Shown here: in pieces, positions 6,295 through 14,287 of the stretch
Layout of the letters: the number at the start of each line of letters is the position of its first letter
How positions within the stretch are numbered: the first letter of the stretch is position 1
Assembly: GCA_017860375.1 (NCBI GenBank)
Contig: JAGDMB010000020.1
Coordinates: 1-14,665, forward strand
Source: Bacteroidota bacterium
GTDB lineage: Bacteria; Bacteroidota; Bacteroidia; Bacteroidales; UBA10428
Direction of reading: 5' to 3'
DNA: 14,665 nt
The notes under the pieces: model-generated
Database searches by the model: none
What the model was told of the DNA's origin: nothing
Seen by the model: the letters and a program-made list of their open reading frames with translations, nothing else
Program-made: the position numbers and the translations under genes

Positions 6295-9200
6295 ATGAGG
6301 GGCACTTTCACAAAACTACTAACTGCAATCACGTTATTATGCATCACGTTTCAGCAGGGGATTTTTGGCCAGTGTGCGTTAATCTCAGACAATTACAGCG
6401 GACAGGTCCCCAGCAGTGTTTGTGCCCCCGTTACTCTTACAATGGATGTCCGTTACCGGTTCATCCTTCCCGTAGATCCCTCCCGTGTTGAAATCCTTTA
6501 TGTGTGGAATGACGGTACCGGAGCCACAACCCTGGTGCCGGCTGTTTCACAGGGCGATACCGTTTTTACTGCCACGGCGGCCCATTTATACCCCCCGGCC
6601 GACAACTGCTCCTATACAGCAGAGGCCTTCGTGGTATTCCAGGGTACGACTTGTGTCAGCAGCAGCCGGCAGGAGCAAACATTCAGTGCATGGGCAAGGG
6701 ACAATGAAAATGGTGCGGACATCATTACGGATCCTGTCGTAGCCCAGTTCTGCGAAGGAGAAGATATCATCGACGTGCGTTTCAGGGATAATTCAACCTT
6801 CAATTGCAACATCGGCGTTGAACCCGATAAACCCAACCGGATCACGCGCTGGGTGCAATTTATCTACGGTACTACCTCCATTGGCGGGAACCGGATACCC
6901 AATGTTACCATCCGCGATCCGCTGGGAACCATATACCAGATGACCGATGCGGCCGGGAATTCTTTGCCCCCGGTGGCCGGTCCTATCGTCGAGATACCTA
7001 TCCCGGCCGATGGCCCGACAGAAATTTCATGGCCCATCAGCGCGCCTGCCGGCGGTGTGGCCGGTGATATTTTTGAGATCACCATGCGCAACTGGAACAT
7101 ATGCAATCCTTACGATAAGAATCCTTTTGACGCCATTCCCCCCGGCGACCTTATTGATGGCGATTACCCTTCCATTACCACTACCGGGCTTATCGAGATC
7201 ATCACTACTCCGCCGCAGATATCCAATCCCACCCTTGAATTTTGCGCCGGCAGCCCCATTAACCTCACACTTTCGACATCGGGAGGAACGGTCAACTGGT
7301 ACAGGGATTCCCTGCTGACCGACTACATTCACACCGGCAATTCATTTAACCCTGCCGGCCCTCCTACTTTCCTTGACAATACTGTCGGAGGGGAATATTC
7401 CTATTATGTGACGGAGAGCATTGGCGCTTGTGCCAGTGCGCCAAGCAAAATATCCTTCCGCATTTACGACACTCCTGCCCCCGATCCCAAGGCAGGAAGG
7501 GATACAATAATCTGTTCCGATAGCTACCGGTTACAGGGAAATACACCTTCCGTAGGGACGGGTCACTGGACCACGCCGGGAAGCGCTGCGATTGATGACC
7601 CGACCAATCCGGTTACCATGGTTCACAACCTGCAGCCCGGGCCCAACCTGTTTCGCTGGACATTCACCAACGGGCCCTGTTTTTCGGTGGATGAAGTCAT
7701 CGTGACCCGTGACCTTCAACCCGGAACAGCCACCGCTGGTCCGGACAGATCATTTTGTGACGACAGTTCGGCAATTCTTCAGGGGAACAATCCCACCAAC
7801 AACGGTATGGGCACCTGGACCATCGTTTCAGGGAACGGCTCCATCAACAATATACACCAGTACAACAGCCCGGTAACCGCTATCGGGGGAGGAGAAAACA
7901 AGCTGGCCTGGACAATAACAAGTCAGTTCGGAGCCTGTATAACGACTTCCGATACGCTGACCATTCTTCGTGACCGGACTCCGGATCCCGCTGACGCAGG
8001 TCCTGACCGCGGGGTATGTGATTCGATTTCTGTCAGTCTGGCCGCCCTGCCTGCCACCAAAGGCGGAAGCGGTCTGTGGTCGGTTATATCCGGAACCGGA
8101 ATAATAAGCAATTTGATGTCACCCGGTTCACCGGTATCGAACCTCAGTTTTGGTGCCAACCGTTTCCGGTGGACGGTGTCAAGCCAGTTTGGCATCTGTG
8201 CAGGCAGCCAGGATGAGGTTGTCATTACACGCGACCAGGCACCGGATCCCGCGTTTGCAGGGCTCGACCAGGCATTGTGTAATTCGGTGACGGCACCCCT
8301 CGGTGCGAATTCCGCCACGGTTGGTACGGGTACCTGGTCGGTGGTCACCAATCCTTCGGGGAACAACCCGGTATTTTCACCCGATATTCACAACCCCAAT
8401 GCCACACTTCAGATATTACCGGGAAATGAAGGAGTGTACGTGGCAGAATGGACCATTGTCAACCAGAGCTGTCGTACCAGCGACACGATCGTAATCGATT
8501 TCGGCGTACCGGTGCCTCCTGCGGATGCAGGTTCACCGGATTCCGTATGCGGAACTTCTGCTGCACTGAGCGGCAACGCTCCCGGCAAGGGAACCGGTAC
8601 ATGGCGAAAAGTAAGCGGTACAGGAACCGTCAGTTTTGTTCCAGGTCCCCATCATCCGGGAACCCTTGCCCGGATCGATGCAGGTGAAGAGGGCCTGTAT
8701 ACTTTTGAGTGGAGAATCACCAGCGGATCGTGCCCTCCAAGTGCCGATACTGTGCCCATCCTTTATAAACCCACACCGGGCATTCCGGGAGTCTCTGATG
8801 AAAGCCGGTGCGGTGCGGGACAGCTTACACTCCTTTCTGTCACAGGATTGTATGGCAACAGCAACCACTGGTATAAAAATGCTTCTTCCGACAGTCTTTT
8901 GTACGCAGGCAACGACTATACCACTCCTGTTTTATCCTCCACCACCAGCTACTGGGTGTCAACGTATAACGATACAACGGGATGTGAAAGCATACGCCGG
9001 AGGGCGAATGCCATCATCAATCCGGTACCCGCTGTTCCGGCAGTGACCGATATCGAAAACTGCGGGGGAGGGATCTTTACCATTCCGTCAAAGACGGGGG
9101 CAAACGGCACTACAAACCGCTGGTATAATGCGTCATCGGGAGGCACATTGCTTGCGACGGACACCAGTTATACAACGGGATTTGTGAATACAAGCACAAC

Positions 9201-12066
9201 GTTCTGGGTAAGCAGCTATAATAATACTACCGGCTGCGAAGGATCAAGGGTTCCGGTGCAAATTGTCATTCATGCAGTTCCTCTGCAGCCTTTTGCCAAT
9301 GATGAATCACGTTGCGGGGCTGGTACACTCACGCTTACCGCAGCACTCGGAACCGGTGGTACCACCTTGCACTGGTACGATGCACCGGTAAACGGAACCG
9401 TTCAGGATACCGCCTCATCTTTTATCACTCCTTTTCTTACCGCAACACGCTCTTACTGGATCACCTCGTATAATGATTCTACCGGCTGCGAAAGCCCCCG
9501 GAAGGAAGTGAAAGCCATTGTCAACCCGGTTCCGGATTTTCCTGTGACCAATGATGTCTCAAACTGCGGTCCGGATTCCCTGGTTTTCATAGCCATTCCG
9601 GGAGCAAATGCCACCATTTGCTGCTGGTACGACAGCATCACGGACGGTAATTTTTTGATTAAGAATAATACGTATACCAGTCCTTTCCTGACCACCTCCC
9701 GGAACTATTACGTATCCAGCTTCAACGATAATACCGGTTGCGAAAGCAGCCGCCGGGAAGTGAAAGGAGTAATCCGTCCTTCGCCCGGTCCAAATCCGAT
9801 CATTGGCGCTTCACAGGTAGGTCTGGGGCAAACCAATGTGATCTATTCAGTCAATTACCATCCCGGATCGACCTATAACTGGACTATCCCTCCAGGCATT
9901 ACGCTGATCTTAACAAACATGAATTTTGTAATTCTTGAATTTCCCAACCTGGGTGCCTATACAATCAGCATGCAGGAGACCAACAGCATCGGCTGTCCCG
10001 GCCCTGTTGAACTGAAGCCCATCCTGGTAAAGGATAATGTTATTCTGATTGATCTGAACATTACCCAGGGCGAGACATGTGTGGGTGAAGACTTGCAGAT
10101 TACAGCCAATCCTTCCGGGGGTACTCCTTCCTATGCGATCACCTGGACCGGTGATGTGCAGTTCCTCTCCGCCACTGACATTGGAAATCCGGTTTTTAAT
10201 GCTGACGTACCCGGTACCTACCATCTCTATGTCAATGTTACCGATATCAATGCAAACCAGGCAGACGACAGTGTGACGGTGGTGGTTCATTCAAATCCCT
10301 CCGCACAGATCGTTTTGTCTGATACCATTGTATGTGCGGGTGAAGATCATCAGCTCGACGTGCAGGTTTCGGGAGGTTCAGGCGTATATACAACCTACCA
10401 GTGGACGGGACAGACCCAGCCACTGAGTTCAACCACCATTACCGACCCTGTCTTTTATGCAGTTGCCAAGGGATATTATGACCTTAAATTCACCGTTACA
10501 GATGATAAGGGTTGTCGGGGTTCCGACTCCGTCATTCTTTTCAATGATATTCCGAAAGCGGTTTTTGTTTCGGATGCCGAACCACGGTGCAGTCCGGTAA
10601 CGGTGCATTTTACGAATACTTCAGACGGCGCTGTGGAATACCATTGGGATTTTGGTGACGGCGACACGTCAGTTGCTGAAAATCCCGTGCATACTTTCTA
10701 CAACACCACTTCATCGGTTGTGCATTACAATGTGGTATTAACGGCAATAAGCCGGAACGGATGCAGGCATCAGGCAAACGAATATGTCACCGTATATCCG
10801 AATCCGGCCTCGGCCATCCACGCATATCCTGAAGAAGCCTGCAGTCCGGCAGACATTCTGCTGTCGGCTGCTCCGGGAGGATTCCGGTACAACTGGGACT
10901 TTGGTGACGGCCATACCGAAGAGGGAAATTTCAATACACAGCATACCTATAGCAACACATCCGAAAGGGATACCCTGTTTACGGTCACCCTGGTCACCAC
11001 ATCCACCTTTAACTGCCTGGATACGGCCATGGCCCGGATTACGGTTCATCCGTCACCCGATGCGTCCTTCGGGGTAAATCCGGTGAGCCAGATGTATCCC
11101 GACCGCACTGTGACGCTCACCAATACAACGCCTGCCGGTACCTGGGATTATACCTGGGATTTCGGTGACGAGACCACTTCAAAGGACCGCGATCCGGGTG
11201 ATCATTCTTATCCGTCGCCAGATAAATATACCATTAAACTTGTAGTGGAGGGGGAACATTGCGCTGACAGCGCCATTGTCATGATCGAGATCAAGCCGCA
11301 TCCACCGGTGGCTGAGTTCAAACCCATTGAACCCGGCTGTATGCCGCTTACGGTTCATTTTGAGAACCTTTCTGCCTATGCCACTACCTTTTTATGGGAG
11401 TTCGGTGACGGAGCCGTATCCAGCAAACCCGATCCGGAATATACCTATTATGAGCCGGGCGTATACAAAATAAAACTTACCGCCTGGGGTGATGGCGGTG
11501 TGGATACTTACACTACGGTCAACGACGTATGGGTACTTCCAAATGCCTTTTTCGAAATCGCCCCGCGGTTTGTATACGTAAACGACCAGGCAGTTCATTT
11601 CTTCAACCTTTCCGACAATGGATATACGTATGAATGGGATTTCGGTGATGGCACCACATCGGCGGAATTCAACCCCGAACATGTCTATACCGAAGAAGGC
11701 AGCTTCGACATCACCCTCAATGTTTGGACGGAGAATGGCTGTTACGATCTTTATGTACTTGAGGAAGGCGTGCTGGTGGAACCCAGTGGAGTAATTATTT
11801 TCCCCAATGCTTTCCGTCCTGAATCTCCACTGGCAGAGAACAGGGTATTTATGCCAGGCGTGATCGACAACGTGGAGGAATATCATCTTATGATCTTCAA
11901 CCGCTGGGGTGAGCTTATTTTTGAAAGCTTTGACAAAGACATTGGCTGGGATGGAATCATTGACGGGAAGATGGCGAAACAGGATGTATATGTATGGAAG
12001 GTGGAAGGCAAGTACAGCAATGGACTTGGATTTCTGGAATCCGGCGATGTGACCCTGATGCACTAA
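6295..12066 (+). CDS. Giant modular PKD/Ig-like surface protein with T9SS type B sorting domain
   Basis: This 1923-aa protein is probably exported by Sec and then the T9SS and displayed on or released from the cell surface. A signal peptide covers residues 1-25 (KLLTAITLLCITF core). Residues 26-305 are a cysteine-containing N-terminal region, and an Ig-like unit spans about 306-392. Five PKD-like units follow, with xAGxDxxxC openings at about 400, 481, 568, 655 and 745. Four Ig-like units of exactly 84 residues then run from 833 to 1168. A linker-type unit and two further PKD-type units (about 1169-1430) come next. Five classical PKD domains have the WDFGDG motif or a variant at 1451, 1534, 1621, 1701 and 1781. 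A CHU_C gliding-motility-associated C-terminal domain ends the protein (1833-1923: FPNAF, FNRWGELIFES, GWDG, DVYVWKVEG). The architecture suggests adhesion, gliding or glycan binding, but the ligand is unknown. No enzymatic domain is seen. The PorP/SprF-like gene follows after 16 bp. The ATG at 6295 is chosen because it places the signal peptide at the N-terminus. Confidence 0.92.
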   Translation: MRGTFTKLLTAITLLCITFQQGIFGQCALISDNYSGQVPSSVCAPVTLTMDVRYRFILPVDPSRVEILYVWNDGTGATTLVPAVSQGDTVFTATAAHLYPPADNCSYTAEAFVVFQGTTCVSSSRQEQTFSAWARDNENGADIITDPVVAQFCEGEDIIDVRFRDNSTFNCNIGVEPDKPNRITRWVQFIYGTTSIGGNRIPNVTIRDPLGTIYQMTDAAGNSLPPVAGPIVEIPIPADGPTEISWPISAPAGGVAGDIFEITMRNWNICNPYDKNPFDAIPPGDLIDGDYPSITTTGLIEIITTPPQISNPTLEFCAGSPINLTLSTSGGTVNWYRDSLLTDYIHTGNSFNPAGPPTFLDNTVGGEYSYYVTESIGACASAPSKISFRIYDTPAPDPKAGRDTIICSDSYRLQGNTPSVGTGHWTTPGSAAIDDPTNPVTMVHNLQPGPNLFRWTFTNGPCFSVDEVIVTRDLQPGTATAGPDRSFCDDSSAILQGNNPTNNGMGTWTIVSGNGSINNIHQYNSPVTAIGGGENKLAWTITSQFGACITTSDTLTILRDRTPDPADAGPDRGVCDSISVSLAALPATKGGSGLWSVISGTGIISNLMSPGSPVSNLSFGANRFRWTVSSQFGICAGSQDEVVITRDQAPDPAFAGLDQALCNSVTAPLGANSATVGTGTWSVVTNPSGNNPVFSPDIHNPNATLQILPGNEGVYVAEWTIVNQSCRTSDTIVIDFGVPVPPADAGSPDSVCGTSAALSGNAPGKGTGTWRKVSGTGTVSFVPGPHHPGTLARIDAGEEGLYTFEWRITSGSCPPSADTVPILYKPTPGIPGVSDESRCGAGQLTLLSVTGLYGNSNHWYKNASSDSLLYAGNDYTTPVLSSTTSYWVSTYNDTTGCESIRRRANAIINPVPAVPAVTDIENCGGGIFTIPSKTGANGTTNRWYNASSGGTLLATDTSYTTGFVNTSTTFWVSSYNNTTGCEGSRVPVQIVIHAVPLQPFANDESRCGAGTLTLTAALGTGGTTLHWYDAPVNGTVQDTASSFITPFLTATRSYWITSYNDSTGCESPRKEVKAIVNPVPDFPVTNDVSNCGPDSLVFIAIPGANATICCWYDSITDGNFLIKNNTYTSPFLTTSRNYYVSSFNDNTGCESSRREVKGVIRPSPGPNPIIGASQVGLGQTNVIYSVNYHPGSTYNWTIPPGITLILTNMNFVILEFPNLGAYTISMQETNSIGCPGPVELKPILVKDNVILIDLNITQGETCVGEDLQITANPSGGTPSYAITWTGDVQFLSATDIGNPVFNADVPGTYHLYVNVTDINANQADDSVTVVVHSNPSAQIVLSDTIVCAGEDHQLDVQVSGGSGVYTTYQWTGQTQPLSSTTITDPVFYAVAKGYYDLKFTVTDDKGCRGSDSVILFNDIPKAVFVSDAEPRCSPVTVHFTNTSDGAVEYHWDFGDGDTSVAENPVHTFYNTTSSVVHYNVVLTAISRNGCRHQANEYVTVYPNPASAIHAYPEEACSPADILLSAAPGGFRYNWDFGDGHTEEGNFNTQHTYSNTSERDTLFTVTLVTTSTFNCLDTAMARITVHPSPDASFGVNPVSQMYPDRTVTLTNTTPAGTWDYTWDFGDETTSKDRDPGDHSYPSPDKYTIKLVVEGEHCADSAIVMIEIKPHPPVAEFKPIEPGCMPLTVHFENLSAYATTFLWEFGDGAVSSKPDPEYTYYEPGVYKIKLTAWGDGGVDTYTTVNDVWVLPNAFFEIAPRFVYVNDQAVHFFNLSDNGYTYEWDFGDGTTSAEFNPEHVYTEEGSFDITLNVWTENGCYDLYVLEEGVLVEPSGVIIFPNAFRPESPLAENRVFMPGVIDNVEEYHLMIFNRWGELIFESFDKDIGWDGIIDGKMAKQDVYVWKVEGKYSNGLGFLESGDVTLMH
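7492..8772 (+). repeat. Five tandem PKD-like protein repeats (coding)
   Basis: Units open with AG(x)D...C at residues 400, 481, 568, 655 and 745 of the giant protein. They share a pattern of a G-T-G-x-W core, an N-x-F/L-x-W-T strand and a second cysteine. Unit lengths are 81, 87, 87, 90 and about 82 residues, so the copies have diverged by small insertions. Paired cysteines in each unit suggest a disulfide per domain, consistent with an extracellular protein. Confidence 0.8.
8791..9798 (+). repeat. Four tandem Ig-like repeats of exactly 252 bp (coding)
   Basis: Corresponding codons fall at 8791, 9043, 9295 and 9547, giving three exact 252-bp steps (84 residues) with no insertions or deletions. 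Each unit carries an ESRCG- or SNCGP-like opening, a W-Y motif (HWYKN, RWYNA, HWYDA, CWYDS), a SYW/FW/YYVSSxN strand and a TGCE ending. This resembles the Ig_7-type repeats common in Bacteroidota surface proteins. The fourth unit has an extra cysteine next to its W-Y motif (ICCWYD). Confidence 0.85.
10570..11770 (+). repeat. Five tandem PKD domains (coding)
   Basis: The motif tryptophans lie at residues 1451 (WDFGDG), 1534 (WDFGDG), 1621 (WDFGDE), 1701 (WEFGDG) and 1781 (WDFGDG), spaced 80-87 residues apart. PKD domains are beta-sandwich folds used as spacers or binding modules in surface proteins. The boundaries given are approximate. They sit directly before the CHU_C sorting domain. Confidence 0.85.
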
Positions 12067-12067
12067 A

Positions 12068-12074
12068 GGGGGAG
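12068..12074 (+). promoter_or_regulatory. Shine-Dalgarno-like site before the PorP/SprF gene
   Basis: GGGGGAG at 12068-12074 lies 8 bp before the ATG at 12083, within the 16-bp gap after the adhesin stop codon. Clear Shine-Dalgarno sites are absent before most other genes here, so this one is notable and supports the chosen start. Confidence 0.5.
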
Positions 12075-12082
12075 AAAAAACG

Positions 12083-13081
12083 ATGAAAAAACTTACTCTT
12101 GTATTGGCTTTTGCGGTTATGCTGAAGTCCCTTTTCAGCCAGGATCCTCAGTTTTCACAGTTTTATTCCAACTACCTATACCTGTCTCCTTCCTTTGCCG
12201 GACTCAGCGTGAATAACAGGATAGCCTTCAATTACCGTGTACAATGGCCCGAGATTGCCCACGGATACAATACCTATTCGGTGAGCTTTGATAAATACAT
12301 TGAAAAGTTCAGGAGCGGTCTGGGCGCACTGGTAATGCAGGATCAGGCCGGGACCGGCAAGTTGCGCTCGCTCAACATAGGCCTTCAGTACTCCTTTGAC
12401 ATTAAAATGACGGAAAAATGGCATTTCAGGCCCGGACTGCATTTAATGTACACGGAAAGGGCGATCAATTTCGAGGATTTGCTTTGGAACGACCAGATAT
12501 CGGCCAGCGGCAATTCAGCCACGTCCGCTGAAGTGGTTCCCATGGACAATATCGGTGACATTGACTGTTCCGTGTCGGGATTAACCTATTCCGACAGGTT
12601 CTGGTTCGGTGTGGGTGTCGACCATTTGCTCAGGCCCACACAGTCATTTTACTATTATGACGAAGCGGATGGCAATACGGGCCATGTGCCTGTCAAATAC
12701 ACGGTTTACGGCGGCACCAAATTCATTACCAGCGAAAAGTTGCTGCGGCCGATCCCGACAACCATTCAGCTGGCCTTCCTTTACCGTCAGCAAGAGCAAT
12801 TCCGTCAGCTCGACCTGGGCGTATACTGGTACCGTCATCCGTTTGTACTGGGATTCTGGTACAGGGGAATTCCGTTGTACAAGGAAGTGTTTAACCGTGA
12901 TGCTTTCACGATGCTGACGGGCCTCAAGATGAAAAACCTGAGCGTTGGGTACAGCTATGATTTTACCATGTCAAAGCTGATCACCCAGACAGGGGGTTCA
13001 CATGAAATTTCCCTTTCGTATTCTTTCCGGATGAAGCCCATCAAGCATAAACCAAAGATGATGCCCTGCCCCGACTTTTAG
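12083..13081 (+). CDS. PorP/SprF-family type IX secretion outer-membrane protein
   Basis: This 332-aa protein has a signal peptide (MKKLTLVLAFAVMLKSLFS, cleaved near residue 19). The PorP/SprF hallmark QDPQFSQFYSNYLYLSPSFAG (residues 20-40) follows. The rest is a series of amphipathic beta strands typical of an outer-membrane barrel (for example LNIGLQYSFDIKM, FWFGVGVDHLL, HEISLSYSFRMK), ending in PCPDF. PorP and SprF proteins serve the T9SS; SprF of Flavobacterium johnsoniae is needed for export of the type B substrate SprB. The gene directly follows a type B substrate here, so it is probably the dedicated partner of that protein. I do not assign porP or sprF because the family has many paralogues. 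Confidence 0.92.
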   Translation: MKKLTLVLAFAVMLKSLFSQDPQFSQFYSNYLYLSPSFAGLSVNNRIAFNYRVQWPEIAHGYNTYSVSFDKYIEKFRSGLGALVMQDQAGTGKLRSLNIGLQYSFDIKMTEKWHFRPGLHLMYTERAINFEDLLWNDQISASGNSATSAEVVPMDNIGDIDCSVSGLTYSDRFWFGVGVDHLLRPTQSFYYYDEADGNTGHVPVKYTVYGGTKFITSEKLLRPIPTTIQLAFLYRQQEQFRQLDLGVYWYRHPFVLGFWYRGIPLYKEVFNRDAFTMLTGLKMKNLSVGYSYDFTMSKLITQTGGSHEISLSYSFRMKPIKHKPKMMPCPDF

Positions 13082-13096
13082 TAAGCGTACCAATCT

Positions 13097-13245
13097 CAGG
13101 AAATCCTGCCATTTTATTTGAACATCGGACAAGGAACACCGAACAAGGAATAATGAAGTCAATATCATCTTTGTCTTCTCTTCCGCGTTCGCTGTTCGAT
13201 GTACCCCCGATGGATCGGGGCAGGCTTTGTTCGGACTTCTGTTCA
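13097..13245. repeat. REP-like dyad element in a convergent intergenic region
   Basis: This lies in the 200-bp gap between convergent genes. It contains a small inverted repeat CAGGA-aa-TCCTG (13097-13108) and two direct copies of CGRACAAGGAA (13126-13136 and 13140-13150). A perfect hairpin CCCCGAT-gg-ATCGGGG spans 13205-13220. CCGAACAA (13139-13146) is inverted as TTGTTCGG (13227-13234). Together these form a larger dyad. Similar TTCGG/CCGAAC-rich stretches are, as far as I recall, frequent between genes in Bacteroidota genomes, but I cannot check copy number. It may also help end transcription from both sides. Confidence 0.6.
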
Positions 13246-13281
13246 TGATGGATTTACTTCCTAACAAAATGGGTAATCGAT

Positions 13282-14268
13282 TTAGAACACCTCGTTGTGT
13301 TTTTTAATATAATCAATCAATTCCTCCACCTTACAGAATGCCAGAGCCGTATAGGTATCCGCTGCACCGTAATAAATGGCGATGCGGCCCGTGGGTGCAT
13401 CGTATAAATTCTGGCAGGGGAAGACGACATTGGGAACAAATCCTGCCGTTTCATATTCTTTCTCAGGGGTAAGCAGGTAATCGCCGCAGCGGTACAACAC
13501 CTTATCCGGTTCCTCAAGGTTGAGCAACACGGCTCCGTAACTGTATACAAAACCGTTGCAGGTATTGGATACCCCGTGGTAGAAAAGCAGCCAGCCTTCA
13601 GTGGTTTCGATGGGCGTGGGGCCGGCGCCGATCTTTGTGCCCTGCCACCATCCCTTTCCTCCTTTGCCCATCACGTGCTTATGCCTTCCCCAGTGAATAA
13701 GGTCGGGGCTCTCGCTGATAAAGATGTCCCCGAAGGGCGTATGTCCGCTGTCGCTGGGACGGCTGAGCAGCCTGTAGGTCCCGTTAATTTTACGGGGGAA
13801 CAAAACGCCGTTGCGGTTGAAGGGCATCAGGGGATTGGGCAGGCGGATCCAGGTTTTAAAATCCCGGGTCTTGCCGAGGCCGATCGAAGCCCCGTGCATG
13901 TCATCGCACCATACCACGTAGTACCAGTCATCGATCTTTACAAAGCGCGGATCATAGGCATAACTGACCGGATAAGGTTTCCCGTTTTCTTCCTGCCAGG
14001 GGATCACCTTGTCATCGATCTGAAAGTTTATCCCGTCTTTGCTGCGGCCGAAGTGAATGTTAGCCCTGCCGTTCTTATGGTCGGCCCGGAATACTCCGAC
14101 AAATTCGCCGTTATAAGGCAATACGGCGCTGTTGTATACCCTGGCAGTGGAAGGAGTGGGATTCCAGCCGATAACCGGATTCCGGCTGTACCGCCATATC
14201 ACTTCATTACTGCCGGCAGGCCTTTCCTCCCAGGGAAGATTGGGTAAAGCATTTCCAATGATTCTCAT
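13282..14268 (-). CDS. Glycoside hydrolase family 130 protein, probable beta-mannoside phosphorylase
   Basis: This 328-aa cytoplasmic protein has no signal peptide and shows the five-bladed beta-propeller pattern of GH130. Visible features are RVYNSAVLPYNGEFVGVFR (residues 43-61), HFGRSKDGINF (72-82), YAYDPRF with the probable catalytic acid D106, GVLFPRKINGTYRLLSRPSD (154-173), and LLFYHGVS (227-234). The last includes a histidine of the type that helps bind phosphate. D106 is close in position to Asp104 of the GH130_2 enzyme UhgbMP. Family members phosphorolyse beta-mannosidic bonds to give mannose-1-phosphate; some subgroups are hydrolases. The exact substrate (mannosyl-glucose, manno-oligosaccharide or mannosyl-GlcNAc) cannot be told from the sequence. 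It follows the GH94 gene after 19 bp on the same strand. Confidence 0.9.
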   Translation of the reverse strand: MRIIGNALPNLPWEERPAGSNEVIWRYSRNPVIGWNPTPSTARVYNSAVLPYNGEFVGVFRADHKNGRANIHFGRSKDGINFQIDDKVIPWQEENGKPYPVSYAYDPRFVKIDDWYYVVWCDDMHGASIGLGKTRDFKTWIRLPNPLMPFNRNGVLFPRKINGTYRLLSRPSDSGHTPFGDIFISESPDLIHWGRHKHVMGKGGKGWWQGTKIGAGPTPIETTEGWLLFYHGVSNTCNGFVYSYGAVLLNLEEPDKVLYRCGDYLLTPEKEYETAGFVPNVVFPCQNLYDAPTGRIAIYYGAADTYTALAFCKVEELIDYIKKHNEVF

Positions 14269-14287
14269 ACAGGTTTAGGTTTATCGT

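Noticed and set aside
11392..12063. Minus-strand frame of 223 codons at the end of the giant adhesin
   Set aside because: It is opposite the PKD and CHU_C domains, which are unmistakable on the + strand.
12998..13267. Minus-strand frame spanning the end of the PorP/SprF gene and the intergenic repeats
   Set aside because: It runs through hairpins and overlaps coding sequence, and no conserved pattern is visible.
13576..14247. Plus-strand frame of 223 codons opposite GH130
   Set aside because: The GH130 motifs on the - strand are clear; the + strand frame is a GC-driven shadow.
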